From: an uncultured Collinsella sp.
GTDB taxonomy: Bacteria; Actinomycetota; Coriobacteriia; Coriobacteriales; Coriobacteriaceae
DNA length: 64,000 bases
Direction: 5' to 3'
NCBI GenBank assembly: GCA_900542085.1
Contig: UQMK01000001.1
Coordinates: forward strand, 124,001 to 188,000
Position 1 is the stretch's first letter, and each line of letters starts with the position of its first letter. The translations under genes were made by a program, and so were the position numbers. Below the pieces are notes generated by a model. That model saw nothing but the letters and a program-made list of their open reading frames with translations, did no database searches and was not told where the DNA came from. Shown here one piece after another: positions 22,550 through 30,768 of this stretch.

Positions 22550-24405
22550 GAAAGATCACTCTCCGTATAGGTTCTTTGGTATCCGAGCAAATAAAGGCAT
22601 ATCCCGACGATTATAGAGGATAGGATTCCCGTAACCGCCGCCTTGGCGACGACCGGGCCCGCAAGGCTGGCAATTTCCATATGGTGTGCAAGACAAAACG
22701 ATACGGCCGAGCCGATGCCGGCGACGGCAATTGCGACGATGGCGGCAAGGTTCGATCCCTGCTCGGCGCGCTTGGCATGAGCATTGAGCAGCAGCGATGT
22801 TGCCGCGGCTATTGCTGCAACCAGCACGATTGCAGCGAGAAGGAGCGCGTCTCCCAGCGCTGCGGCGACATTGCTAAGCCCCAGTACGCCTCCCGCAGAG
22901 AGAGCCGCTGCAACAAGGCGGGCAAAGAGTGCGCCCATGCCCGTGGCCGCCGCGGCGCTTGCCGGGCCGAGCCAAAACGCCGCGATGCTCGCGGCGGCTC
23001 CGGCGGCAAGGAGGGCGTCGCCGGTTAGGCAACCCAGCGCAAGCGCGCAGGTGAGCGTCGCGCTCGCAGCCGCCTCGGTGCGTCCCCAAGCAATCCACCA
23101 ACCGGACATGGCAGCGGCAAAAATGACCGCGACCGGCAGCATCGACAGGATGCCCTGCGCCTGCATGGTGGCGTTGGCCATGAGCACCAAAAAGCCCACG
23201 GCCGAGATGGCCGAGCCAATCTGCGGGGCCAAGCCTGCCGCCGCGCCAATGGCGACGGCCGCCACGACCAGCCCGGGGAGCGCCGCGACGCCGGCTGTCT
23301 GCATAAGCAAAAAGCTGAAGGCTCCGCACGAGAGCGCCGAGATGCCGCGCATGGTGTAATTGCGTGCGCGGCCCCAGCGCGTGCCCGCCCAGCCAAGTGC
23401 GGGGTCGACCTCGACGGTGTCATCCTCGTAGGGTAGCGACTCCATATCGTCTGCCGCGCACTCGTCATCTGAAAGTTCGCCCACCATCTGCTCCAAGCTG
23501 CGACGGCCTTCGCGCACGCTTCCTAAGCCGGCAAGGAGTCGGTCGCAGAATGCCTCGATGCTATCGGGGCGGTCTTGCGGCATGGGGGAGAGGGCGCTCA
23601 TGAGCGCCGCCTCGGCCCCCGGGGGAAAGTGCGGGATGAGCTCGCTGGGATAGGTGGCGCCGCCGATGATGCGGTCGAGCGAGTCGGCAGGCGTGGCTGC
23701 CACAAAGGGGGCGCTGCCGCACAGGCCCTCGTAGATCACGCAGGCAAGGGCAAAGACATCGGCGCGCTCGTCGACCGTGCCGGTCTCGATGTCGAGCTGC
23801 TCGGGCGGCATGTAGCCGATGGTGCCGCCGCGCGATCCGCCAAAGCCGCCGGCAGACGACAGCCGCGCCATGCCAAAGTCGGTGAGCTTTACATTGCCCG
23901 AATGGTCGATAAGTACATTGGCGGGCTTTATGTCCAGATGAAGCACGCCGTTTGCATGGGCAAAGGTGAGTGCCTGACCCAGCGCGTCGGCAATGGCCGC
24001 GGCCTCGTCAAAGGTGAGCGAGTGGCCGTCCACGCGATGCAAAAACTCGGCGAGCGACATACCGTCGACATATTCCATGACCAGGTAGGCATAGGCGGTG
24101 TCGTGCGTAAAGTCGATAACCTGCACGATATTGGGATGTTGAAGCATGGCGGCGGTATGCGCCTCGCGCAGCACGTCCATGATGTCGCTGGCGGGCATGC
24201 CGGCGCCGTTGATAAGGGGGATGCGCTTAATGGCCACGCGACGGCGCAGGTGCGTGTCGCGGCAGATCTCGATGGAGCCAAAACCGCCGGTCGCAAGCGT
24301 CTCGAGCGGCTGGTACCGCTTGAGCAGCTCGCGAGAGCTAGTGCCCTCCAAGGGAACGTCCGGCGAGAACCGGGCGGTATGTTGCGAGAAAAGCGGCATG
24401 GCCAA
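22546..24405 (-). CDS. Membrane Ser/Thr protein kinase with polytopic C terminus (non-RD)
   Basis: A 619-residue first gene of the wall/signalling operon. The kinase domain spans about 30-290, with ATGGFGSI loop, Lys60, Glu81, catalytic loop HLDIKPAN (156-163) and DFG (176-178). The usual HRD arginine is leucine, so this is a non-RD kinase likely not needing activation-loop phosphorylation. An acidic linker follows (about 315-345). About 360-610 is a run of many Ala-rich membrane helices instead of a single helix and PASTA repeats. In the mycobacterial order pknA occupies a nearby slot, but this architecture differs. The membrane part may sense something or be structural. ATG 24405 has GAGGG six bases upstream. 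Confidence 0.88.
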   Translation of the reverse strand: MAMPLFSQHTARFSPDVPLEGTSSRELLKRYQPLETLATGGFGSIEICRDTHLRRRVAIKRIPLINGAGMPASDIMDVLREAHTAAMLQHPNIVQVIDFTHDTAYAYLVMEYVDGMSLAEFLHRVDGHSLTFDEAAAIADALGQALTFAHANGVLHLDIKPANVLIDHSGNVKLTDFGMARLSSAGGFGGSRGGTIGYMPPEQLDIETGTVDERADVFALACVIYEGLCGSAPFVAATPADSLDRIIGGATYPSELIPHFPPGAEAALMSALSPMPQDRPDSIEAFCDRLLAGLGSVREGRRSLEQMVGELSDDECAADDMESLPYEDDTVEVDPALGWAGTRWGRARNYTMRGISALSCGAFSFLLMQTAGVAALPGLVVAAVAIGAAAGLAPQIGSAISAVGFLVLMANATMQAQGILSMLPVAVIFAAAMSGWWIAWGRTEAAASATLTCALALGCLTGDALLAAGAAASIAAFWLGPASAAAATGMGALFARLVAAALSAGGVLGLSNVAAALGDALLLAAIVLVAAIAAATSLLLNAHAKRAEQGSNLAAIVAIAVAGIGSAVSFCLAHHMEIASLAGPVVAKAAVTGILSSIIVGICLYLLGYQRTYTESDLS

Positions 24406-24543
24406 CCCTCGTGCGTTTAAAGTTCGTTTGCGAGTGGCGGGCGCGGGGCCGAGCCGTTCGCGGTGGCATAGATGCTGCTAGTGTAGCACGCTCAGGCGGA
24501 TGGCGAGGATGGCGGGATGCGAGGCTGCCTGTCTGACTTGGCC

Positions 24544-25260
24544 TTAGCGCTTCTTCTTGTTCTTCTTCTGCTTGCGTCGCTTGCCCTTGGTCTCCTGGGG
24601 CTGGTCGCCCTGCTTGGCCTCGGCAGCGGCCTTCTCAGCCTTCATCTTCTTGCGTTTGGTCTCGATGCGCAGCTTTTTGTTGATGCGCGCCTTAAGGAAG
24701 GAGCCAAACTGCTCGGCATCACCACGCACAAAGGTGTCCTTAGGGATCGTCACGCCCTGGTCGGCGAACATGGCCACAAAGATGCGCTCGCCGTCGAGTA
24801 CGTGGTCGAGCTTCTCAAACGGGAAGAACTGCGACTTGCCGCTCTTGCCCCAGACCATCAGGCCGTCCTCGTTGGCGGCGACGCGGCGGTAGCGGCCGCC
24901 CATGGATTCGTCTGCCTCGACGGCTTCGATAAAGTCGCGCGCGAGCGTGTGGTGCAGATTTTTGCTCCACCAGGCCAAAAAGGCGCCGAACACGATCAGG
25001 ACGACGCCAAACTTGATCCAGTTGCCGCCGGCCACCAGCATGCCGATGCCGATGAGCGCGGCAATTGCCGCGGCGACATACAGCGAGCCGCGACGCCTGG
25101 GCGAGGCGACCAGACGGGCGAAATCGGTGACGAGGTCGTTTTCGTACTGATACTCGTTGAGGTACAGGATGCCGTCGTCGGCTGCGGCCTGCTTCTCGAG
25201 CGCGACCTCGACCTGGTCGGCTGCTTCGGAGGGAACGAGGTTGCTCTCTGCGTCTGCCAT
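24544..25260 (-). CDS. YcxB-like membrane protein
   Basis: A 238-residue protein of no established function. The N-terminal 60 residues are polar. Two adjacent membrane helices lie at about 62-100 (YVAAAIAALIGIGMLVAGG and the following segment). The pattern of two helices followed by a beta-rich domain (RRVAANEDGLMVWGKSG and onward) resembles the YcxB/PH-like family. The last 45 residues are extremely Lys/Arg-rich, suggesting contact with acidic lipid or nucleic acid. It stands alone, 139 bp before the kinase operon start and convergent to nothing. Divergent from dnaX (25376), with 115 bp between. Confidence 0.7.
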   Translation of the reverse strand: MADAESNLVPSEAADQVEVALEKQAAADDGILYLNEYQYENDLVTDFARLVASPRRRGSLYVAAAIAALIGIGMLVAGGNWIKFGVVLIVFGAFLAWWSKNLHHTLARDFIEAVEADESMGGRYRRVAANEDGLMVWGKSGKSQFFPFEKLDHVLDGERIFVAMFADQGVTIPKDTFVRGDAEQFGSFLKARINKKLRIETKRKKMKAEKAAAEAKQGDQPQETKGKRRKQKKNKKKR

Positions 25261-25375
25261 GCTCTTTGGACTCCTATCGCGGCGGGCTCGCCGTACGGGT
25301 TATTATGAATGCAGTATGCCGTGCGACCGCATGGCCGCCGCGGCAACAAGACTCAGTATACCCGGGGGAGCACCC

Positions 25376-27850
25376 ATGGAATCGTTGTACCGAAAGTATC
25401 GCCCGCTCACCTTCGACTCCGTGGTGGGCCAGCAGCATATCGTCTCGACGCTCGAGCACGCCATCACCGAGGGGCGCCTGTCCCACGCGTACCTGTTTTG
25501 CGGTCCGCGCGGCACGGGCAAGACCACCATGGCGCGTATTCTTGCCAAGGCGCTGCTCTGCCGCAATGCCGAAGCGGCGCGCGCCGAGGGTGCGAGCGGC
25601 TGCATGCCCGACGGCACCTGTGAGGAATGCGAGCTTATCGCCGAGGGCAACCACCCAGACGTCTACGAGCTCGATGCCGCAAGCCGTACCGGCGTAGACA
25701 ACGTGCGCGAGGAGATCATCAACTCCGTCAACTTTGCCCCGGTGCGCGGCAAGTACAAGATCTATATCATCGACGAGGTCCACATGCTCACGACGGCGGC
25801 GTTTAACGCGCTGCTCAAGACGCTCGAGGAGCCGCCGGCGCACGTGATCTTTGTGCTGTGCACTACCGACCCGCAAAAGATTCTGGAGACCATCCTCTCG
25901 CGCTGCCAGCGCTTTGATTTCCACCGCATCGGTAACGAGGATATCGAGCATCGCCTGTCCTACGTGTGCGAGCAGGAGGGCTTCGACTACGACGACGAGG
26001 CGCTTGCCATCGTGGCACGCCATGCCAAGGGCGGCATGCGCGACGCGCTCTCCACGCTGGAGCAGCTGAGCGTCTTCGGCAACGGCACCGTGCATGCGGA
26101 CGATGCCCGCTCGCTTTTGGGTGAAGTTTCGGACCAGATTCTGGGCGAGTTTGCGCGCGCCATTGCTGATCGTGATGTCGCCGAGCTGTATGGGCTTATT
26201 CGCGCGCAGGTCGAGGAAGGTAACGACCTGCTGGAGCTGACGCGCGATCTGGTGGCGCATGTGCGCGATGTGTACGTGGCCTGCGTTGCCGGTGCCCGTG
26301 CCGAGTTGTTTGAGGGCGGCGCCGAGCAGGCCGAGGCGCTTGCAGCCGAGGCCGCTGCCTTTGGCGAGCATCCGGCCGACCGTCTGGCCCGTGTGCTGAC
26401 GGTGCTCGACGATGCCGCGCTGGAGATGAGGGGCGCGAGCGACGTGCGCTTGGTGCTAGAGATCGCCTGCACGCGCCTGGCGCGTCCCGAGGCCGATTTA
26501 ACGATTGAGGCTTTGGCCGAGCGCGTGGCACGCTTGGAGGCCATGGTTGCCAACGCCGCGGTGCCGGCGAGCGTGGCTGCTGTTCAAGCGAGTGCGCCTG
26601 CGGCTGTCGCGGCTGCGCCTGCGACGACACAACAACCGACGCTGATCTCGGGTGCCCGAGCTGCTACTCCTGCGGCGACCGCCGCCCCCGCTGCTACGTC
26701 CGCGCATCAGGGCGGCATGCCTTGGGACCGCGGCGCTGCTGTTCCGGCTGCCCAGCCTGCGCCCAAGTCCGCGGCTCCGGCTCCCGCGCCTAAACCTGTA
26801 ACGCCTGCACCTCAACCCGTTGCGGCTCCGACCCCCACGCCTGCTGCATCGACCGTGCCGGTGTCCAAGCCCAGCAACGCCGCCCAGGTTGCCGCCGCCG
26901 GTGCTGCCGAGACCCCCGCGGTCGAGGACGCCGGCGAGCTCCAGCGCAAATGGGTCGAGGTCGTCGAGCGCGTCAAGGCTCGTCAGGCATCCTACGCAGG
27001 GCTTTTGCTCAACGCCCGCGCCACGGCCGACGACGGCTCCAAGCTCACGGTCTCGTTCCCCGCGGGCTCGACCTTTGCCATCAAGATGCTCGGTCGCGCC
27101 GACACGCAGTCGGTGGTCCTGCCGACGGTCTGCGCGGTATTCGGTCGTCGCACCGTCGACTACGTCCTGGATGGAGGTGGCACGCCGGCTCCTCAACATG
27201 AGGAGCATTCTCCATCTGCACGGGCTGCGGCATCTGCGGACCCGCAACCCGTGTCCTCGGCGGTCCCTGTATCCTCGAGCGCCAGCGCTCCGCAGCCAAT
27301 AACAGCGCCGGTGGTGGTACCGACCCCGTCGGCGCCTGAGCCCGCGGCGCCCAAACCGGCTGCTCCGGTCCCCGCACCCAAGCCCGCTGCCGCGCCTGCG
27401 CCCAAGTCATCCGACCTGGCTAAGGCCCCCTGGCTGCGCTCCGACAACCCTGCCGGCGCTCCTGCCACGGGCAAGCTCCCGACCGAGCCCGCGCCCCGTG
27501 CGCCCGAGCGCGCGTCCGCTCCCAAGGCTCAGCCGTCTGCACAGGCTGCACCGTGGGAATCCGAGCAGGTTCCCTACGACGACGCCATGGTCGGCGGCTT
27601 TGCTGCCGATGCCGGCGGGGACGATTTGCCCCCGTTCGACGTGCCGGGTGCGGCGTCCGCGCCCAAGCCCGCTGCAGCTGCCCCCAAAGAGGAGGACGCT
27701 CCTGCAGCTCCCTGGGAGTCCAACCCTGGTGCCGGCAGCCCCTTCGGCCACCAGGGCGCAGCCCCGAGCATCCCGCAGACCGAGGATGAGGCCAAAGCCC
27801 TCATCCGCAACGTCTTTGGCCAGGCCACCATCTTCAAGCCGGTGGAGTAA
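25376..27850 (+). CDS. dnaX: DNA polymerase III subunit gamma/tau
   Basis: An 824-residue clamp-loader ATPase. The N-terminal AAA+ module has YRKYRPLTFDSVVGQ, Walker A GPRGTGKTT (near 46), a four-cysteine zinc module between about 65 and 90, the DEVHML Walker B region, and the sensor word SRCQRF. Domain III follows to about 370. The C-terminal half is a long Ala/Pro-rich, low-complexity tail (about 440-820) with a small conserved island around KWVEVVERVKARQ that should hold the tau polymerase-binding part. ATG 25376 follows GGGGGAG; the frame is open upstream but no better start exists. I see no slippery A-tract for gamma frameshifting. Confidence 0.95.
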   Translation: MESLYRKYRPLTFDSVVGQQHIVSTLEHAITEGRLSHAYLFCGPRGTGKTTMARILAKALLCRNAEAARAEGASGCMPDGTCEECELIAEGNHPDVYELDAASRTGVDNVREEIINSVNFAPVRGKYKIYIIDEVHMLTTAAFNALLKTLEEPPAHVIFVLCTTDPQKILETILSRCQRFDFHRIGNEDIEHRLSYVCEQEGFDYDDEALAIVARHAKGGMRDALSTLEQLSVFGNGTVHADDARSLLGEVSDQILGEFARAIADRDVAELYGLIRAQVEEGNDLLELTRDLVAHVRDVYVACVAGARAELFEGGAEQAEALAAEAAAFGEHPADRLARVLTVLDDAALEMRGASDVRLVLEIACTRLARPEADLTIEALAERVARLEAMVANAAVPASVAAVQASAPAAVAAAPATTQQPTLISGARAATPAATAAPAATSAHQGGMPWDRGAAVPAAQPAPKSAAPAPAPKPVTPAPQPVAAPTPTPAASTVPVSKPSNAAQVAAAGAAETPAVEDAGELQRKWVEVVERVKARQASYAGLLLNARATADDGSKLTVSFPAGSTFAIKMLGRADTQSVVLPTVCAVFGRRTVDYVLDGGGTPAPQHEEHSPSARAAASADPQPVSSAVPVSSSASAPQPITAPVVVPTPSAPEPAAPKPAAPVPAPKPAAAPAPKSSDLAKAPWLRSDNPAGAPATGKLPTEPAPRAPERASAPKAQPSAQAAPWESEQVPYDDAMVGGFAADAGGDDLPPFDVPGAASAPKPAAAAPKEEDAPAAPWESNPGAGSPFGHQGAAPSIPQTEDEAKALIRNVFGQATIFKPVE

Positions 27851-27871
27851 CCGTGCGGGCGGGTATACCGC

Positions 27872-28345
27872 TCAAGAAGAGGGCTCAATGTCCGGGCGCA
27901 TCTGTATTTCGGACATGTGTAGTGTGGTGCCACGTATCTCGCATTCGAGCAGGCAGGTACGCGACGGTCGGTCTAGGATGCTGAGGTCGATACGATACGC
28001 CGCATAGCTGTCCGTGTGCTCGACTTGCTCGGCGTTGAGGGTTGCTCCGATTGTCAAGAAAGAGCCCGGTTCGGCATCGACAATCTTGGAGTCCTTTATC
28101 TTGACCTTGAACTCTTGGTAGAGGGACGGGCTGTTGTAGTAAATGGTTCGGGTTCCGTCGGTGCACTCATCGGTCGCTTCCCATTTGACGACGGGCTGGT
28201 CCGAGCTGGCTATCAGCAGTTCTGCTCCAAAGGCTATGGCATGGGTGATGACAACCAGCAATGCCCAGCCGACAAAGAGGTAGAGAACCACATATGCAAC
28301 GGGGTGTTTTGAGCGGATGTTTTGGAGCGCGTCGGGGGCATTCAT
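27872..28345 (-). CDS. Small single-helix membrane or exported protein, unknown
   Basis: I do not recognise this 157-residue protein. It has a short N terminus, one membrane helix (about 17-45, VAYVVLYLFVGWALLVVITH) and a 110-residue outer domain with three or more cysteines (TDECTDG, SRTCLLECE) that could form disulfides. GGAGGTG lies four bases upstream of ATG 28345. It runs convergently into the dnaX end with 21 bp between. Confidence 0.7.
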   Translation of the reverse strand: MNAPDALQNIRSKHPVAYVVLYLFVGWALLVVITHAIAFGAELLIASSDQPVVKWEATDECTDGTRTIYYNSPSLYQEFKVKIKDSKIVDAEPGSFLTIGATLNAEQVEHTDSYAAYRIDLSILDRPSRTCLLECEIRGTTLHMSEIQMRPDIEPSS

Positions 28346-28488
28346 GGGGCACCTCCAAATTGCTATCTATGGCAATCAGATTATACCCCGCCGTCATGAG
28401 CGCCACCTCGAGTAGTGGCTCGGCATTTAGCCATTTAGTGGTACGCATTAAATGTCGGATTCCGGCTCTACAAGATTTAGCTTTCAAT

Positions 28489-28523
28489 ATTATGCAGATG
28501 CGAATTATTCAACTTTGCATAAT
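28489..28523. promoter_or_regulatory. Inverted repeat in the divergent region before ybaB
   Basis: ATTATGCA (28489-28496) and TGCATAAT (28516-28523) form an 8-bp inverted repeat in the 340-bp gap between the divergent genes at 28345 and 28686. TGCATAAT could also serve as an extended -10 reading right. The rest of this gap shows no gene or RNA I can support. Confidence 0.35.
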
Positions 28524-28685
28524 CTTTGGGTGCGGCTTGCACTCCAGGACATGTATATCGACTGAGGTAGCGTGACCGCCCCGCTCGCTGGCCGCGCGCC
28601 GTGGTACGATTTTTGAGTTTGAAAGCCCCGCCGCGCTCCGGCTGCCCTTGCAGCTCGTTGCGTGGCCGCACGTAAAGGAGCCATT

Positions 28686-29006
28686 ATGGCCGGTATGAAC
28701 ATGCAGCAGATGATGAAGCAGGCTCGCAAGATGCAGGAGCAGCTTGCCGCCGCGCAGGAGAACCTCAAGTCCCAGACCGTTGACGCCTCTGCCGGCGGCG
28801 GTATGGTCAAGGTTACCGTTAACGGCGAGATGGAGCTCGTCAACCTCACTATCGATCCCGATGCGCTCGATCCCGAGGACGTCGATATGCTGCAGGACAT
28901 GATCATGGCTGCTGTCAACGAGGCCGTCCGCGGCGTCAACGAGCTCGCCAACAAGCAGATGGGCGCCATCACCGGCGGCCTCAACATCCCGGGCATGCCG
29001 TTCTAA
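28686..29006 (+). CDS. ybaB: YbaB/EbfC nucleoid-associated protein
   Basis: A 106-residue DNA-binding protein usually found between dnaX and recR, as here. It has a helical Met/Gln-rich N terminus (MNMQQMMKQARKMQEQ), the GGGMVKVTVNGEMELVNL beta core and a C-terminal helix. It dimerises and coats DNA. ATG 28686 follows AAAGGAG; an in-frame ATG at 28662 is not needed. Confidence 0.95.
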   Translation: MAGMNMQQMMKQARKMQEQLAAAQENLKSQTVDASAGGGMVKVTVNGEMELVNLTIDPDALDPEDVDMLQDMIMAAVNEAVRGVNELANKQMGAITGGLNIPGMPF

Positions 29007-29019
29007 GACACGCATATAT

Positions 29020-29616
29020 ATGAGTGCGAATCACAGTCTGCAAAAACTGCTCGATGAGCTGGGTCGTCTGCCGGGCATTGGTCCCAAGTCGGCCCAGCGC
29101 ATCGCCTATTACCTGCTCGAGGCCGATGCCGAGGAGGCCCGCCGCCTGGCCGAGGCCATCCTGGAGGTCAAGCAAGAGGTCCACTTTTGCAGCCGTTGCT
29201 TTAACTACGCCACGGCCGACGAGTGTTCCATCTGCCAGGACCCGATGCGCGATACCACTCGCATTTGCGTGGTGGGCGAGCCACGCGACGTCCAGGCGAT
29301 TGAGCGTACGGGCAGCTACCATGGCCTGTACCATGTGCTGGGCGGCGTGATCAGCCCCATGGACAAGATCGGTCCCGAGCAGCTGCATATCCGCGAGCTG
29401 CTGGCGCGCTTGGGCCACGAGGACATCCACGAGGTCATTATCGCCACCAACCCCAACATTGAGGGCGAGACCACGGCGAGCTACCTTGCTCGCACCATCA
29501 AGCCATTGGGCGTTGAGGTATCGCGTCTTGCGAGCGGCCTTCCCGTGGGCGGCGACTTGGAGTATGCCGACGAGCTTACGCTTGGCCGCGCTATCGAGGC
29601 CCGCCGCGCGATCTAA
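29020..29616 (+). CDS. recR: Recombination mediator RecR
   Basis: A 198-residue RecFOR-pathway protein that helps RecA load at gaps. Features: helix-hairpin-helix LPGIGPKSAQRIAYYLL (residues 17-33), four-cysteine zinc finger CSRCFNYATADECSICQ, and the Toprim core (VVGEPRDVQAIERTG, NPNIEGETTASYL). It starts 13 bp after ybaB without a clear Shine-Dalgarno, suggesting coupling to ybaB translation. Confidence 0.96.
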   Translation: MSANHSLQKLLDELGRLPGIGPKSAQRIAYYLLEADAEEARRLAEAILEVKQEVHFCSRCFNYATADECSICQDPMRDTTRICVVGEPRDVQAIERTGSYHGLYHVLGGVISPMDKIGPEQLHIRELLARLGHEDIHEVIIATNPNIEGETTASYLARTIKPLGVEVSRLASGLPVGGDLEYADELTLGRAIEARRAI

Positions 29617-29690
29617 GCGGCGTCAGCTCCGCGGCATGTCCCGTCGGCCTGCCGCACGGGACGCTCATAATTGGGTGCGCGTTCATACAT

Positions 29691-29775
29691 TTGTTGTGCA
29701 ACAAACCTGCTTTTCATCCGCTTATCGCGTGGATGGGTCCGGTCGCACCTCGTATTTGCCCATTCGTTGCACAAC
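29691..29775. promoter_or_regulatory. Pair of GTTGNNCAAC palindromes upstream of the second signalling operon
   Basis: The first palindrome is GTTGTGCAAC at 29694-29703, inside the longer TTGTTGTGCAACAA at 29691-29704. The second is GTTGCACAAC at 29766-29775. Both lie in the 243-bp gap after recR. A third such site is at 53139-53148 ahead of the Rrf2 gene. They may be operators for one regulator; this rests on sequence symmetry alone. Confidence 0.35.
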
Positions 29776-29819
29776 CTTTTGGGTTCGCTGATACACTCAG
29801 ATGTGGATGTGAAAGAATG

Positions 29820-29844
29820 CGCCGCTTTTAAGCGGCGTGTTTTT
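29820..29844 (+). terminator. Hairpin with T tract just before the surface-protein gene
   Basis: CGCCGCTT/AAGCGGCG forms an 8-bp stem (29820-29837) followed by TGTTTTT. It ends only a few bases before the GGAGGAG ribosome site of the next gene. It may end recR transcripts or attenuate the downstream operon. Confidence 0.6.
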
Positions 29845-29859
29845 GTTGGAGGAGATCGC

Positions 29860-30768
29860 ATGCGGCCCGGGGGCACTCAGACAAAGCATGGCGCCGCGGT
29901 GCGCATGCGACGCCGGCTGGGCCTGGCACCTCGGGCGTGTGTGCTGCTGTCTTGCTCGCTCGTGCTGGTCATAGCCGGTGTTTCGGCTTATGGCATGACG
30001 GTGCCGTCCATGGTGCAGGCGCATGCTGCGCGCGAGCTGCATATTGGGCGCAAGGCCAAAAGCGACTTGGGAACGACAACTGGATATGCATGGGCGAGCG
30101 TGGTCGGGCGCACCGTGTTTGGCGTCGATCCCGCAGACGAGGGTGAGCAGGCGTCCAACGAGATCACGCTGGCAAACGGCAAGACCATCGTGCTCACCAA
30201 CACCAAGGTCATTACGAAGCTTTCCAATAACAGCGTGGCTTCTGTCGTTAACAAGGTGGAGCAGCAGAAGGAGCGGGATACGCAGCAGACGGGCAAGCCC
30301 GGCGGCTCGGACGGGTCCGGTTCTGGCAGCGGTTCGGCGGGCTCGGACGGCGGTTCCGGTTCGGGCTCCGCCTCTGGCGGTGGATCTTCGAGTGGTGGCT
30401 CGACGGACGGCAGTGCCGGCGGGGACGCGGGCTCGGGTGGCCTCTCGGCTGCCGAGGAGGAGAGTATTCACAGCTGGCTCGTGACCAAATACAACATGCT
30501 CGATGGCTATGTCACCCGCGCCAATAGCGTGGTTTCGACCTATAACGCTACGGGCGATACCGGACCGTGCGACACCCTGGCGAATGACATGTTTGTTATC
30601 CGTGCCGAGTTCGGTCGGCAAAGGTTCTCGACCAAATCTAAGTGGTATCGGCAGTATGCCAATCTGTGGGGCTGCTATACCAACCTGTGTCAATGGGTTG
30701 GACACTACGGCGATGACGACGTCGCGCTCAACAACTTTAACACCAATGTGGCGGCGATCGCCCTATGA
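29860..30768 (+). CDS. Membrane-anchored surface protein with Ser/Gly linker
   Basis: I do not recognise this 302-residue protein. A basic N terminus (RMRRR) precedes one hydrophobic helix (about 25-47), so it is a signal anchor or signal peptide. About 90-150 is a folded segment ending in a Lys/Gln-rich stretch. About 150-205 is a Gly/Ser/Asp low-complexity linker. The C-terminal 90 residues (SIHSWLVTKYNMLDGYVT onward) contain three cysteines. ATG 29860 follows GGAGGAG. The stop overlaps the kinase gene start by 4 bp. The context suggests an extracellular partner or substrate of that kinase; this is inference. Confidence 0.7.
   Translation: MRPGGTQTKHGAAVRMRRRLGLAPRACVLLSCSLVLVIAGVSAYGMTVPSMVQAHAARELHIGRKAKSDLGTTTGYAWASVVGRTVFGVDPADEGEQASNEITLANGKTIVLTNTKVITKLSNNSVASVVNKVEQQKERDTQQTGKPGGSDGSGSGSGSAGSDGGSGSGSASGGGSSSGGSTDGSAGGDAGSGGLSAAEEESIHSWLVTKYNMLDGYVTRANSVVSTYNATGDTGPCDTLANDMFVIRAEFGRQRFSTKSKWYRQYANLWGCYTNLCQWVGHYGDDDVALNNFNTNVAAIAL

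Noticed and set aside
25376..27850. Programmed frameshift in dnaX producing a gamma subunit
   Set aside because: No A-rich slippery heptamer is visible in the second half of the gene.
28524..28685. Signal-recognition-particle or other small RNA upstream of ybaB
   Set aside because: The conserved SRP core sequence is absent and no stable fold stands out.
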